54,941 nucleotides of DNA from an uncultured Kangiellaceae bacterium. GTDB taxonomy: Bacteria; Pseudomonadota; Gammaproteobacteria; Enterobacterales; Kangiellaceae. The stretch lies in contig CAJQOL010000046.1 in NCBI GenBank assembly GCA_905479925.1, positions 1 through 54,941 of the forward strand, given 5' to 3'. A program made the translations under genes and the position numbers. Below, piece by piece: positions 1-7,856 of the stretch. The first letter of the stretch is position 1. Every line of letters starts with the position of its first letter. The notes under the pieces were generated by a model, which saw nothing but the letters and a program-made list of their open reading frames with translations, ran no database searches and was not told where the DNA came from.

Positions 1-715
1 GCTTATTCATTGTAATGGATTGCGTCGGAGCGTTTTTAACTCCAACTCTGTTCAAGCGCGTTCAGCCCTAAGATCGCGCTGATGTATCATCTAAACTTGG
101 CTAGGTGTTAATTGTTTGCAAGAGATAAAACAACAGCTTCAACGGTACACGCTTATATTTTAAAGCGGAAATTATTGAGTAGAAGATACCGGCTTCTTTT
201 TTAAAGGAGACATTCAACTTCGGGCAAATTCAACTCCCATCTTTTCCTCGGAAACTAACACCGCCGTCATTTGATAACGACATCGTTCAAGTACGCCACT
301 TGAGAGTGCCTAGCGGCCGAGCGTCACGCCTTTTTGCCTTCTTTTGTGGCGTAACAAAAGAATGGTCGCAGGCAAGTGAAACGCTGCGAAATAGCCGTTA
401 GGAAACTGTCGGGGGTAGTCAATTTGGGGTCGTGTAAATTATTAGATACCGCTTCCCTCTCCCCAACCCTCTCCCGGAGGGAAGAGGGAGTTAAAACAAA
501 CTTCCCCTTTGGGAACTTTTGAGACAATTTACAACGTCTTTTGCCGCACTGATCCGCCATAACCTGTTATTCTTGATTCACCTTAAAGTCTGGTCGTACG
601 ATAAAGTCTAGATTCAAATTCAAAAATGTCTGGTGAAGTTTGAGCAACTACAATTAAGACTAACCGTATGATTCTATTTGAATCTTAAGGTTATTTTATC
701 CCGAGTTCAGGTGAG
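1..715. other. Intergenic region with repeat-like elements, no convincing gene
   Basis: No credible coding sequence is visible. The stretch holds a 69-nt element repeated near 47.4 kb (listed separately). It also has a hairpin with 9-bp arms at 339-362 (TTCTTTTGT facing ACAAAAGAA) and a C/T-rich inverted repeat at 452-484 whose outer arms are CTTCCCTC and GAGGGAAG. A 13-nt string at 696-708 recurs inverted at 47651-47663. A 78-codon minus-strand ORF at 324-560 runs through these repeats and is most likely spurious. Confidence 0.6.
133..201 (+). repeat. Copy 1 of a 69-nt structured repeat
   Basis: It matches 47411-47479 at 66 of 69 positions in the same orientation. It contains a CGCTT/AAGCG hairpin (150-154 with 163-167), a possible outer stem CGGTA/TACCG (143-147 with 187-191), and a competing AGAAG/CTTCT hairpin that runs into a T tract like a terminator. 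It could be a small RNA, an attenuator-like element or a mobile repeat. The strand is assigned from the position of the T tract. Confidence 0.7.
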
Positions 716-1534
716 CTAATCAGTATACAAACAAACATCGTAATCGCGAGTTGCAACCTTGATTTCATTATTTGAAGATTCAATGACTGTTCCAGCTTTA
801 ATCCCCGAAGAAGAATCTAGTATTTCGACTCGTTGAACGTCTTTTCCAAAAAGACTAGGAAGCTGGTATTCTTTGAAGCTAAACGCTCTTATCTGGCGAA
901 CAACATTCTGCGCAGATTGGTCTAAATCGATAACAAGTTGGTCGTAATTAATTGAGTTTTTATTATAGTAGCTCGCGTCATTATCGTTCTGGCTTCTCGT
1001 TTCAAAATCCTTTTCTAATAACTTTCTAAAGCTCGCTTTAAATAACTCCGTTCCATAACGTAGATACTTAAAATACAAATCTCTAGCGGTAAAGTTCGAA
1101 TCGATATCAAATCGTACCTGTCTAACTACTGGTCCAGTGTCTATACCACTATCAATCCTGTGCAGTGTCACACCGCTTTCCTTCTCTCCATTAAGAATAG
1201 GCCATGCAGACGTGTAAACACCTCGATACTTTGGCAATAGTGAAAAATGTATGTTAAACAACTGCTCGCTTTCAAATTTATTGACGTCGATAATTTTGTC
1301 AAACTCTAAGGATATAAGAATTAACTCCTTAATCCTATATAACTGTTCCAATTGAACGACAGGGATCCCTTCATTCAAAGCAAAACGCTTCAATGATTGT
1401 TGAAAACCGTCCGCACCGACATCCGTACCATTAACGCAAACTACCAAGTCTTTCTTGGTTACGATTTTCTCTCGTAGTAACCAACGGCAACTATCAACAG
1501 CAATATTGTTTTTCCCTGCAATACAAACAGTCAT
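716..1534 (-). CDS. Sugar N-formyltransferase-like protein (formyl_transf_N fold)
   Basis: The protein has 272 residues. The formyltransferase catalytic triad is visible: N94 and H96 in FNIHFSLLPKYRG, and D132 in the SGIDTGPV motif, as in methionyl-tRNA and sugar-nucleotide N-formyltransferases that use 10-formyl-tetrahydrofolate. The island context (ketoisomerase, DegT aminotransferase) suggests N-formylation of a nucleotide-linked amino sugar, as in Qui3N/Fuc3N pathways; the substrate is inferred. The ATG overlaps the upstream gene's stop by 4 bp (ATGA), so the two are translationally coupled. This is the last gene of the minus-strand operon. The region after residue 185 is not a clear match to the tRNA-binding domain of Fmt, which argues against the housekeeping enzyme. 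Confidence 0.8.
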   Translation of the reverse strand: MTVCIAGKNNIAVDSCRWLLREKIVTKKDLVVCVNGTDVGADGFQQSLKRFALNEGIPVVQLEQLYRIKELILISLEFDKIIDVNKFESEQLFNIHFSLLPKYRGVYTSAWPILNGEKESGVTLHRIDSGIDTGPVVRQVRFDIDSNFTARDLYFKYLRYGTELFKASFRKLLEKDFETRSQNDNDASYYNKNSINYDQLVIDLDQSAQNVVRQIRAFSFKEYQLPSLFGKDVQRVEILDSSSGIKAGTVIESSNNEIKVATRDYDVCLYTD

Positions 1535-2229
1535 GTAGGCGTATCCGAGAGAATTGCAATATGTTTAAGTACCGGGTGAATCACATAATAGTTCTCACTT
1601 TCTTTATCGACTTTCTCAGAAACTGGAAGCTCTCCATGATTTGCATAGTGGCTAAGAACGTCAATCAATATAGTGGCTCGAGCATAAGGGTCCCACGATA
1701 AATCAATGGTTAAGCGGTCAGTTGGAGGCCTAAGCTGTTTCTCTATAAGAAGTTTACCGTCATCGATATTTGGATTCATTAGAAAAGCAGTCATCCAGAT
1801 GGTATCTTCAAGTAATAAACTATAATACATCGGCGTGCTACCTCTGTACTCTGGCAGCCTGCCCGGATGAATATGAATGTATTGCTTGCCTATCGCGAAA
1901 AAATCAGCGCTCAGAATTGTACCTGCAGGGCCAGAAAAGACCACTTTTGATTCCGTATATTTTCTAAGCGAGCTCACTACCTGAGTACTATTAAAACTGT
2001 CTGACTTCACAATTTCGAAAGGAATAGAAACCTTTTTAAGTTTCTCAATTACCGAGCTTGTGTTGTTAAACAAATCCGTTTCAACCGGAACGACTGGAGA
2101 GCTAATCATCTCCGCTGATTCAACAACAATAACATGGCTTGGAATTAACTGGTTCTGGAGCATAAGGTCAACATAAGCCCTTGAACGTGCGCTTTCTGAG
2201 AGTAACATTATTAAATCATTGAGTATCAT
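1531..2229 (-). CDS. Divergent formyltransferase-fold protein
   Basis: The protein has 232 residues. It retains the formyltransferase core pattern HPGRLPEYRGSTP (H121 and following) and an IDDG motif with D156 in place of the catalytic aspartate motif. However, the residue that is normally asparagine two positions before the histidine is H119 (IHIHPG). It is therefore a diverged or specialised member, possibly with altered chemistry. It starts inside the 3' end of the upstream unknown gene (14-bp overlap) and overlaps the next formyltransferase gene by 4 bp, so all three are coupled. Whether it is an active enzyme, a partner subunit of its neighbour or an inactive paralog cannot be read from the sequence. 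Confidence 0.65.
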   Translation of the reverse strand: MILNDLIMLLSESARSRAYVDLMLQNQLIPSHVIVVESAEMISSPVVPVETDLFNNTSSVIEKLKKVSIPFEIVKSDSFNSTQVVSSLRKYTESKVVFSGPAGTILSADFFAIGKQYIHIHPGRLPEYRGSTPMYYSLLLEDTIWMTAFLMNPNIDDGKLLIEKQLRPPTDRLTIDLSWDPYARATILIDVLSHYANHGELPVSEKVDKESENYYVIHPVLKHIAILSDTPT

Positions 2230-2923
2230 TAACGATGCCTTTGGAGTTAATTAGCTGTTCAATTAGACGTTGTTCCGAATAGATTCCGATTGCTGCTAAC
2301 AGAGATCGTTTCACACCGTTCTCCTGAAATTGATTTGACTGGATGAGTTCCTTTAACTCGAAAGCCAACAAATCATTTAGTTTTAACAAGGCGTTCAGAA
2401 ATTTAACTTCTTTAGTGTTTTTAGTTCTAACTTCTGAGATAAATAAACCAAGCAATGCAGATAGTCGAGAATAGCTCTCAAAACCGACTTCACCGCTGTC
2501 TTTTTTTGGTTTTCCTAAACTATCATATAAATTGAATATCCTCTTTCCAACTTCAATTTTTCTTACATAGAAAGCTAACCAATAAAGCAGCAACTCATTG
2601 GATCTTTCATTAGGATAGAAAATTTGGTTCAATAGCTTTTCGCACAGTTCTTTGGTGTCTATTACACCTAACCCCCCTTCTATATCCATAAACGACTTCG
2701 GTAACGAGCTTGTGCTAGAACGGTTATAGAATTCGCTCTGCAGTTGCTCTTTTATCGATAAAAACGAACGTTCCTTTAATCTAAGATTTGGAGAAAGATG
2801 CGACAGTGCTATGTCTCTAGAACAATTATAGTAACGAAAGTACTCAGTACCGTAGTGCTCGGAGTACATGTAAAGTGTCCTGTTGTTACGTGGGTCACCG
2901 TCAATATAGCTCGTTTTAGTCAT
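2216..2923 (-). CDS. Unknown protein in the phosphoramidate operon
   Basis: I do not recognise this 235-residue protein. The ATG at 2923 was chosen because it overlaps the kinase gene's stop by 8 bp (ATGACTAA); a longer non-ATG start would run deep into the kinase gene. The C-terminal half looks helical (leucine-rich, charged). The N-terminus has polar, aromatic-rich segments (YSEHYGTEYFRYYN). There is no signal peptide or transmembrane segment. It lies directly after the four putative phosphoramidate genes and before two formyltransferase-fold genes, all with overlapping ends. A role in finishing or transferring the activated group is therefore possible but purely positional inference. Confidence 0.75.
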   Translation of the reverse strand: MTKTSYIDGDPRNNRTLYMYSEHYGTEYFRYYNCSRDIALSHLSPNLRLKERSFLSIKEQLQSEFYNRSSTSSLPKSFMDIEGGLGVIDTKELCEKLLNQIFYPNERSNELLLYWLAFYVRKIEVGKRIFNLYDSLGKPKKDSGEVGFESYSRLSALLGLFISEVRTKNTKEVKFLNALLKLNDLLAFELKELIQSNQFQENGVKRSLLAAIGIYSEQRLIEQLINSKGIVNDTQ

Positions 2924-3437
2924 TATCCAGTTTCTTTCCAATTTCACTGAGCATTTCGTCAACGACTTTCTCTAATTTCAAATTGCTAGAATTACTGTCG
3001 ATCACAATGTCTGGTGATGATGGAGGATAAAACACTTGATCCACACCAACCACCCCCTTAACTCGGCCGACTTTTGCTCCGCTATAAAGCCCCTTCTGGT
3101 CTCTTTGTTCGAGTGTTTTAATGCTTGCGTCAACAAACACTTCAAAATAGTCTTGATAGTGCTCCCGATTCCATTGTTGCTGCTCAGGAAAATTAGACAG
3201 AATACAAACAACAACATTGATGGACTGGTCGTCAAGATGTTTGCATAGGCGACAAATTCGCCAGCCATTTTTTTCCCTATCAACTTGTGAATGACCCAAG
3301 TCATCGCCCATTATTTTACGAAAATCATCACCGTCGATAATAACGGTATTTGGAGAAAGCTTTTTCCATTCCTGATATAGCTGTCTTCCTATTGTTGTCT
3401 TACCAGCACCAGCTAAGCCGATCAACCAAACAATCAC
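2916..3437 (-). CDS. Cytidine diphosphoramidate kinase (Cj1415-like, APS-kinase family)
   Basis: This 173-residue P-loop kinase has a Walker A motif GLAGAGKT at residues 7-14 and an IDGDDFR segment at 34-40, like adenylylsulfate kinases (CysC). No sulfate-activation partner (CysD/CysN) is present. Instead it follows homologs of Cj1418, Cj1417 and Cj1416 in the same order as in Campylobacter jejuni, where Cj1415 phosphorylates the ribose 3'-OH of cytidine diphosphoramidate. That assignment is known for the Campylobacter enzyme and inferred here. It starts with GTG, overlapping the upstream stop (GTGA), which supports this start. A generic APS kinase is the alternative and is less likely given the context. 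Confidence 0.82.
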   Translation of the reverse strand: MIVWLIGLAGAGKTTIGRQLYQEWKKLSPNTVIIDGDDFRKIMGDDLGHSQVDREKNGWRICRLCKHLDDQSINVVVCILSNFPEQQQWNREHYQDYFEVFVDASIKTLEQRDQKGLYSGAKVGRVKGVVGVDQVFYPPSSPDIVIDSNSSNLKLEKVVDEMLSEIGKKLDND

Positions 3438-4231
3438 TTCGACTCTCCATTTCTAATAGAATCAATAACCTTGCTAGAATGAATCGAACGTTCAGCGATT
3501 GTGTGATCGGTAAGGTCATCAATTTCCAGCCAGCCGCCATTAATAAAAACGGGATCGATCATGCAGCCTCTATCAATCATTCCTTGTAGCAAATCCGTCA
3601 GGTAAAGTTGCGACAAAGACCTTTCACTTTGAAAGCATTTTCCGCTCTCTTCACTCTGCCTTTTCGCCTCATAATACGCGCTTCTGAGTGCTAAAACACC
3701 TTTGCCTTTAAAACGCATTAGTCCAATATACTGAGCCTCTATTTCTCTGATATCTACAACGGTCTTTCCAATCTCAGAGAGATGTCCGGAATCAGACAAC
3801 TTTAAACTCTCAGCATCACTTAGGGGATCATCAAATCGATTTTTCCAGTAAGCCTGCCAGTCTAAATCAACAACAACGCCGCAATCGCCCTCATATTTTA
3901 GTAACTCGTTCATGACCCCCGGATTAAAAAATATGTCTCCGTAAGCGACTATAAAATCATCGCCAAATTGGCTTTCTGCGCAAAACAAACTTTCTACCAT
4001 ATTGGTATTTGAATACCGTTCATTATGAACACGGGTTACATCATATGACTCGAATGAATCTGAGCAATAGCCAGTCAGCACTAGGATATCTGAAATCCCC
4101 AGGGATTTTGCGGTTTGAATGGTATGGTCAATCAACGGTTGCCCTTTTACCTCCACTAAAGCCTTTGGCTTGCTATCAGTCAAAGGACTCAACCGTGTCC
4201 CCATACCTGCAGCGAGTATAATAAGTTTCAT
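3434..4231 (-). CDS. CTP:phosphoglutamine cytidylyltransferase (Cj1416-like)
   Basis: This 265-residue nucleotidyltransferase has the signature LAAGMGTRLSPLTDSKPKAL at residues 6-25 (catalytic-type K23) and a metal-binding aspartate in AYGDIFF (D99), resembling LicC-type cytidylyltransferases. In C. jejuni, Cj1416 joins L-glutamine phosphate to CTP to give CDP-L-glutamine. Conserved order with the flanking kinase and glutaminase-like genes makes that the best call. The ATG at 4231 overlaps the upstream gene's stop by 4 bp (ATGA), which favours it over a GTG four codons upstream. Phosphocholine or sugar-phosphate nucleotidyl transfer remains possible from the fold alone. Confidence 0.82.
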   Translation of the reverse strand: MKLIILAAGMGTRLSPLTDSKPKALVEVKGQPLIDHTIQTAKSLGISDILVLTGYCSDSFESYDVTRVHNERYSNTNMVESLFCAESQFGDDFIVAYGDIFFNPGVMNELLKYEGDCGVVVDLDWQAYWKNRFDDPLSDAESLKLSDSGHLSEIGKTVVDIREIEAQYIGLMRFKGKGVLALRSAYYEAKRQSEESGKCFQSERSLSQLYLTDLLQGMIDRGCMIDPVFINGGWLEIDDLTDHTIAERSIHSSKVIDSIRNGESK

Positions 4232-4863
4232 AGAGCCAACCACTCCTCAATAAGACGCTTATCAAATTCTGGGCAATATGATTCTCGTTCCGGATGCCAC
4301 TGTATAGCCATTATCGGCTTTTCTATATGACGCAAGCCTTCAACGTACTGGTCATCGCTGATAGCAAAGGCTGTAAGCAAGTTTGACATGCCCGAAAATT
4401 GAACGCCATCATTGTGAAAACTGTTAACCGTTAGAACCGTATCTGTGTCATCCAACCGCACAGGATGGCTTTTCCCACTGTGCCCACTATGCCCATCAAT
4501 ATTTCGAGTCAATTGACCGCCAAAATAAAGGTTAATGATCTGTAAACCCCGGCATATGCCAAGTACGGGTATTTTTCTTTCTATCGCAGCAGCCAAACAC
4601 TTATATTCATTTTCATCCCGAAGAGATGGACTTATACCGTCTGAACTATTTGGCAAGGAAACAATACTATCTCCTCCAGTCAGCAGTAAATGTGTGGCAT
4701 TGATTGTTTTTAAAAAATCGGCAGGATTGTCAACACAGTTCGGGATGAGTATTGGAGTAATGCCAAACTGCTGTAAAAATCTGATCCAGTCATGACTAAT
4801 AGCGTCTCGCACTTCGTCATAGTGCGAACTTGCACTTAACCTCATAGTCATAGCAACAATCAT
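4228..4863 (-). CDS. Gamma-glutamyl-CDP-amidate hydrolase (Cj1417-like, class I amidotransferase fold)
   Basis: The protein has 211 residues with the class I glutamine amidotransferase / peptidase C26 catalytic triad: C104 in LGICRGLQ, and H190 and E192 in QWHPE. In C. jejuni, Cj1417 hydrolyses CDP-L-glutamine to glutamate and cytidine diphosphoramidate. Here it sits between the kinase-like and cytidylyltransferase genes exactly as in Campylobacter. It overlaps both neighbours by 4 bp (ATGA junctions). No synthetase partner domain is present, consistent with a stand-alone hydrolase rather than an amidotransferase subunit. PuuD-like gamma-glutamyl-GABA hydrolase would be the default automated annotation. 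Confidence 0.83.
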   Translation of the reverse strand: MIVAMTMRLSASSHYDEVRDAISHDWIRFLQQFGITPILIPNCVDNPADFLKTINATHLLLTGGDSIVSLPNSSDGISPSLRDENEYKCLAAAIERKIPVLGICRGLQIINLYFGGQLTRNIDGHSGHSGKSHPVRLDDTDTVLTVNSFHNDGVQFSGMSNLLTAFAISDDQYVEGLRHIEKPIMAIQWHPERESYCPEFDKRLIEEWLAL

Positions 4864-7358
4864 GATGCACTCACCAGCAATTGTTTTTCACAATCTAACG
4901 TCATTAAAGAACCACTATCAAGTGCACTGAATATATCTACTCCACAACCAACCGCCGCTGGAATGCTAAATTCCGCCGCTCGAATAGCCATATGAGATCC
5001 AACACCGCCGTACTGGGTTATTAGTCCGGCTATCGCATGGCAGAATATCCAGTCGAAGCCCGGGTCCGCCGCTTGTATTGCTATAATTTTACCGTCCAAA
5101 TTGAGGTCAATTCGATTATCGGATAGCACAACAACTTCTGCAGTGACCTTATTAAGGGTTACGAAATTAGGCTTCCACCTCATCAAACAGTGAGCATCAA
5201 TTTCTCGAGCATCTCTAATCACGTCTGGTATGCGTAAACACCGAGTTAACTGATTTAACTTTTGATGAAAACTGATACTCCGTTTAAATCGCGTGCCTGT
5301 CGCCCCTGAACAACTATTTTTAGAAAGTACGAGTACTTCATCTAAAGGTAGAAATGACAAATTATCTTTTGATATTCCGTAGTTCTCGCCAAGTCTTTCC
5401 AATGTTTGCAATATCAAGTCAACACTCTTCATAAATTCGAACTTGGCAAATTCGCGACCGATAATGGCTGCATGTATGAAATCAAAAAGTTCATCTACAG
5501 AAATATCCAGTTGGTTTTTCACAAGTAGTTCAGTGATTTTTTCTTTCTGTTTCATAAAAATGGTTTTAGCCGAACTTTGATCACATTCAGTCGCTCGTAC
5601 TCCATTTCTTTTTCCAAAGAGAAGATTGAACGATTGTGCGTAATTAGGCGATGAAATCTCGTAAGAGTGTTCGCGTAAATGTCCATATTTCGATATAAAT
5701 TCATCTCGCGACAATACGGAATTTCTAAACTGTTGGAGATCCCGTTGCATCTCCGTCGCTACCGTGGGAATAGCCTTCAATAGTTTGTCGTACTCATTAG
5801 CGGTAAATACACCAAGCTCCCTCAATGATCTAAGTAACGCCAATCCGACAAACGCCATTCGTGCTAATGAAGCAAACGGTATCGTTCCGAGATTTTTACA
5901 ATCATCAAGTAACTCGCTCAGCACTCTTGCCTGACCACTTGCAAATTTATTTGAGTTGTTCTTACGTGCGCGCCTCTTTGTTGTTAATTGCTCAATTGAA
6001 GCCAATAGCTTGGTTATCATCTCACCCTTTAGCCAACCGATGGTAATCTCTCGATAACAATCCTTAAGATGCTCTACTTCTTCAACGCTTAAACCGGCTA
6101 AGCGAAAATGACCATCGTAACGGTCAAGATCGAAAGTAAAGCAGGTTGGCGTTAATTCAAATTCTATTTTATCATTAAGCGACGGTTCATTTCTTAACCG
6201 TTCCAAGCAGTAGTCTATCCATTTAGTAGCAACACTTTCAGCGACATTATCTGGAATAAATGAATTAAGACTTGCCCTAACATCAACATACGGTTTACCG
6301 CCAATTGAAACGATCAATGGTAACGGCATCACGTTTCTATAACCTAAATTGGCGCGAGACACTGACCATGACGAATCGCCAATCAAAAACTGATAGAGTG
6401 ATAGAGCCAGTGGGTTTGGCGAACTGCCAATCATTTCGGCGGGATTCCAATCGGACATATTTGATAGTACATTACTATCACCAACTATATGCGCTCTCGG
6501 ACTCTGCATAAACTGGGCAAACTCTTTGGCATTTTGCGATAGCTCCTGAAGGTCGAGATCTATTTCAAAGCTACTATTTTTTACCTGTCTAAAAACAATT
6601 GGACGCATTTGGAATAGATATAACTTGCCACTTTGATCAAATGCAAACTCGATATCTAGTTCGTCGAGGTTAGCCAACTTAATAAGCTCTTTGCTACCTT
6701 CAACTACACCCGAAATATCTTTCGGTAATGTGTCCGTTGAAGCCCAATGAGCGACATAATAGGTATCAATATCGCCCTGCAAGCCCGAGGTAACAACATC
6801 TGAACGGCCGGAGTAACGGTCAATAGATATCACAAAGTACGGAGCTCGTGTTGCAATTTCTCGAGTAAACAAAACCCCGCAGCTGGCCAAGTTTTGTATT
6901 TGTGGCTGAATTAATATTTGGTCTTTTTCATTTGCGGACGATTTTTCATAACTGGCAATGACCTTTTCAATCGCTTTAGAGATTGCTCTTTCGTTATTGC
7001 TGTTAACGTTTAACACCGACTCATAAAAACCTGCGGCCGACGAATTTCCTGAATCTTCTGATAAACTGCTGCTACGTACTACTAGCAATTGTGTTGGAAA
7101 TACGGAAATAATGGTTTCTATCAGATCCGCAGGTTCGTTTCGCCAACGTTTAACTGTAAAACTAACTTGGTCAAGAATAGTAAAAGAATTATTCACTTTC
7201 GAAAATTGTTCTAAGGTAAGTGCTTTTCCCTTAAAGACGGTATCTCGAATGGCCTTATGATTATTGAGCGGCGCAATTAGGCCGTTCATATCTATAGAAT
7301 TGGCTTTTTCACTAGAAAACAACTCTCCGATAGTTTTTGCTAAATCAGAAGTTGACAT
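4860..7358 (-). CDS. L-glutamine kinase (Cj1418-like, PEP-synthase-related phosphotransferase)
   Basis: The protein has 832 residues and a PEP-synthase-like architecture. An N-terminal ATP-grasp (PPDK_N) domain carries RSSSLSED near residue 95, followed by a long middle region. A C-terminal swivelling phosphohistidine domain carries GGVGSHMAIRAAEFSIPAAVG (catalytic-type His at about 789). The C-terminal PEP/pyruvate-binding TIM barrel of real PEP synthase, present in the 805-residue PpsA at 44 kb, is absent. C. jejuni Cj1418 has this architecture and uses ATP to phosphorylate the side-chain amide of L-glutamine. Gene order and partners match. An ATG at 7358 is preferred to a TTG at 7376, although no strong Shine-Dalgarno is seen for either. 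It ends in a 4-bp overlap with the hydrolase gene. Confidence 0.83.
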   Translation of the reverse strand: MSTSDLAKTIGELFSSEKANSIDMNGLIAPLNNHKAIRDTVFKGKALTLEQFSKVNNSFTILDQVSFTVKRWRNEPADLIETIISVFPTQLLVVRSSSLSEDSGNSSAAGFYESVLNVNSNNERAISKAIEKVIASYEKSSANEKDQILIQPQIQNLASCGVLFTREIATRAPYFVISIDRYSGRSDVVTSGLQGDIDTYYVAHWASTDTLPKDISGVVEGSKELIKLANLDELDIEFAFDQSGKLYLFQMRPIVFRQVKNSSFEIDLDLQELSQNAKEFAQFMQSPRAHIVGDSNVLSNMSDWNPAEMIGSSPNPLALSLYQFLIGDSSWSVSRANLGYRNVMPLPLIVSIGGKPYVDVRASLNSFIPDNVAESVATKWIDYCLERLRNEPSLNDKIEFELTPTCFTFDLDRYDGHFRLAGLSVEEVEHLKDCYREITIGWLKGEMITKLLASIEQLTTKRRARKNNSNKFASGQARVLSELLDDCKNLGTIPFASLARMAFVGLALLRSLRELGVFTANEYDKLLKAIPTVATEMQRDLQQFRNSVLSRDEFISKYGHLREHSYEISSPNYAQSFNLLFGKRNGVRATECDQSSAKTIFMKQKEKITELLVKNQLDISVDELFDFIHAAIIGREFAKFEFMKSVDLILQTLERLGENYGISKDNLSFLPLDEVLVLSKNSCSGATGTRFKRSISFHQKLNQLTRCLRIPDVIRDAREIDAHCLMRWKPNFVTLNKVTAEVVVLSDNRIDLNLDGKIIAIQAADPGFDWIFCHAIAGLITQYGGVGSHMAIRAAEFSIPAAVGCGVDIFSALDSGSLMTLDCEKQLLVSAS

Positions 7359-7379
7359 TTGGTTTATTGTTAGCAAAAG

Positions 7380-7826
7380 TTATTTTCGAGCACTTGCTGG
7401 AATATAAACAGCGCCAGCAAAAATATCCGTGCCATTAACGCTTATGTGGCTAGTGTTAAGTTTATCAAAACCTTGGACAAGTCTCGTTAATGCGGCGGGT
7501 AAAATGATCGAGTCAGCACGAAGTATCACTAGATTCTCACAAGACTCTTCAAGCATCAGTCTTACGACTTCGAGCTCGCCAGTTATCCCGTTATTTTTTA
7601 GGAATCGATAATCAAAATCAGGGAATTTTTCAATGACTTTCTGTATCTGATAACTACCAAAATAGGTGATTTTTACCGGCGAGAACGTCGCTACCGCTGC
7701 ACTTATCCAATCGAGTACGGCACTACCATCCGGAGAAGTGAACAATCCTCTTGGCTCACTTTTCTGTGAATCCAAACGACTGGAACCTCTATACATATCG
7801 AGAATAACGACTTCAATCTGTGGCAT
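7380..7826 (-). CDS. Truncated nucleotidyltransferase-like protein
   Basis: The protein has 148 residues. The N-terminus (VVILDMYRGSSRL, then SEPRGLF) resembles a degraded sugar or CMP nucleotidyltransferase signature in which the usual PK lysine is replaced by arginine, and LVILRADSII recalls the metal-binding strand of that fold. The domain normally needs about 220-260 residues, so this is either a half-length paralog or an eroded gene. It lies a few bases upstream of the glutamine kinase gene and on the same strand, so it is co-transcribed. The assignment rests on pattern resemblance only. Confidence 0.5.
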   Translation of the reverse strand: MPQIEVVILDMYRGSSRLDSQKSEPRGLFTSPDGSAVLDWISAAVATFSPVKITYFGSYQIQKVIEKFPDFDYRFLKNNGITGELEVVRLMLEESCENLVILRADSIILPAALTRLVQGFDKLNTSHISVNGTDIFAGAVYIPASARK

Positions 7827-7856
7827 AAAACGTCTCGTTATTCCTTGCTAGCACAC

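Noticed and set aside
324..560. 78-codon minus-strand ORF in the left intergenic region
   Set aside because: It runs through hairpin and C/T-rich repeats and its product has no protein-like features.
716..1534. Considered as methionyl-tRNA formyltransferase (Fmt)
   Set aside because: It is shorter than Fmt, lacks a recognisable tRNA-binding C-terminal domain, is not next to def or rsmB, and lies in a glycan operon.
2916..3437. Kinase gene considered as sulfate-assimilation CysC
   Set aside because: No CysD, CysN or CysH is nearby, and its coupling to the three other phosphoramidate-type genes in Campylobacter order fits better.
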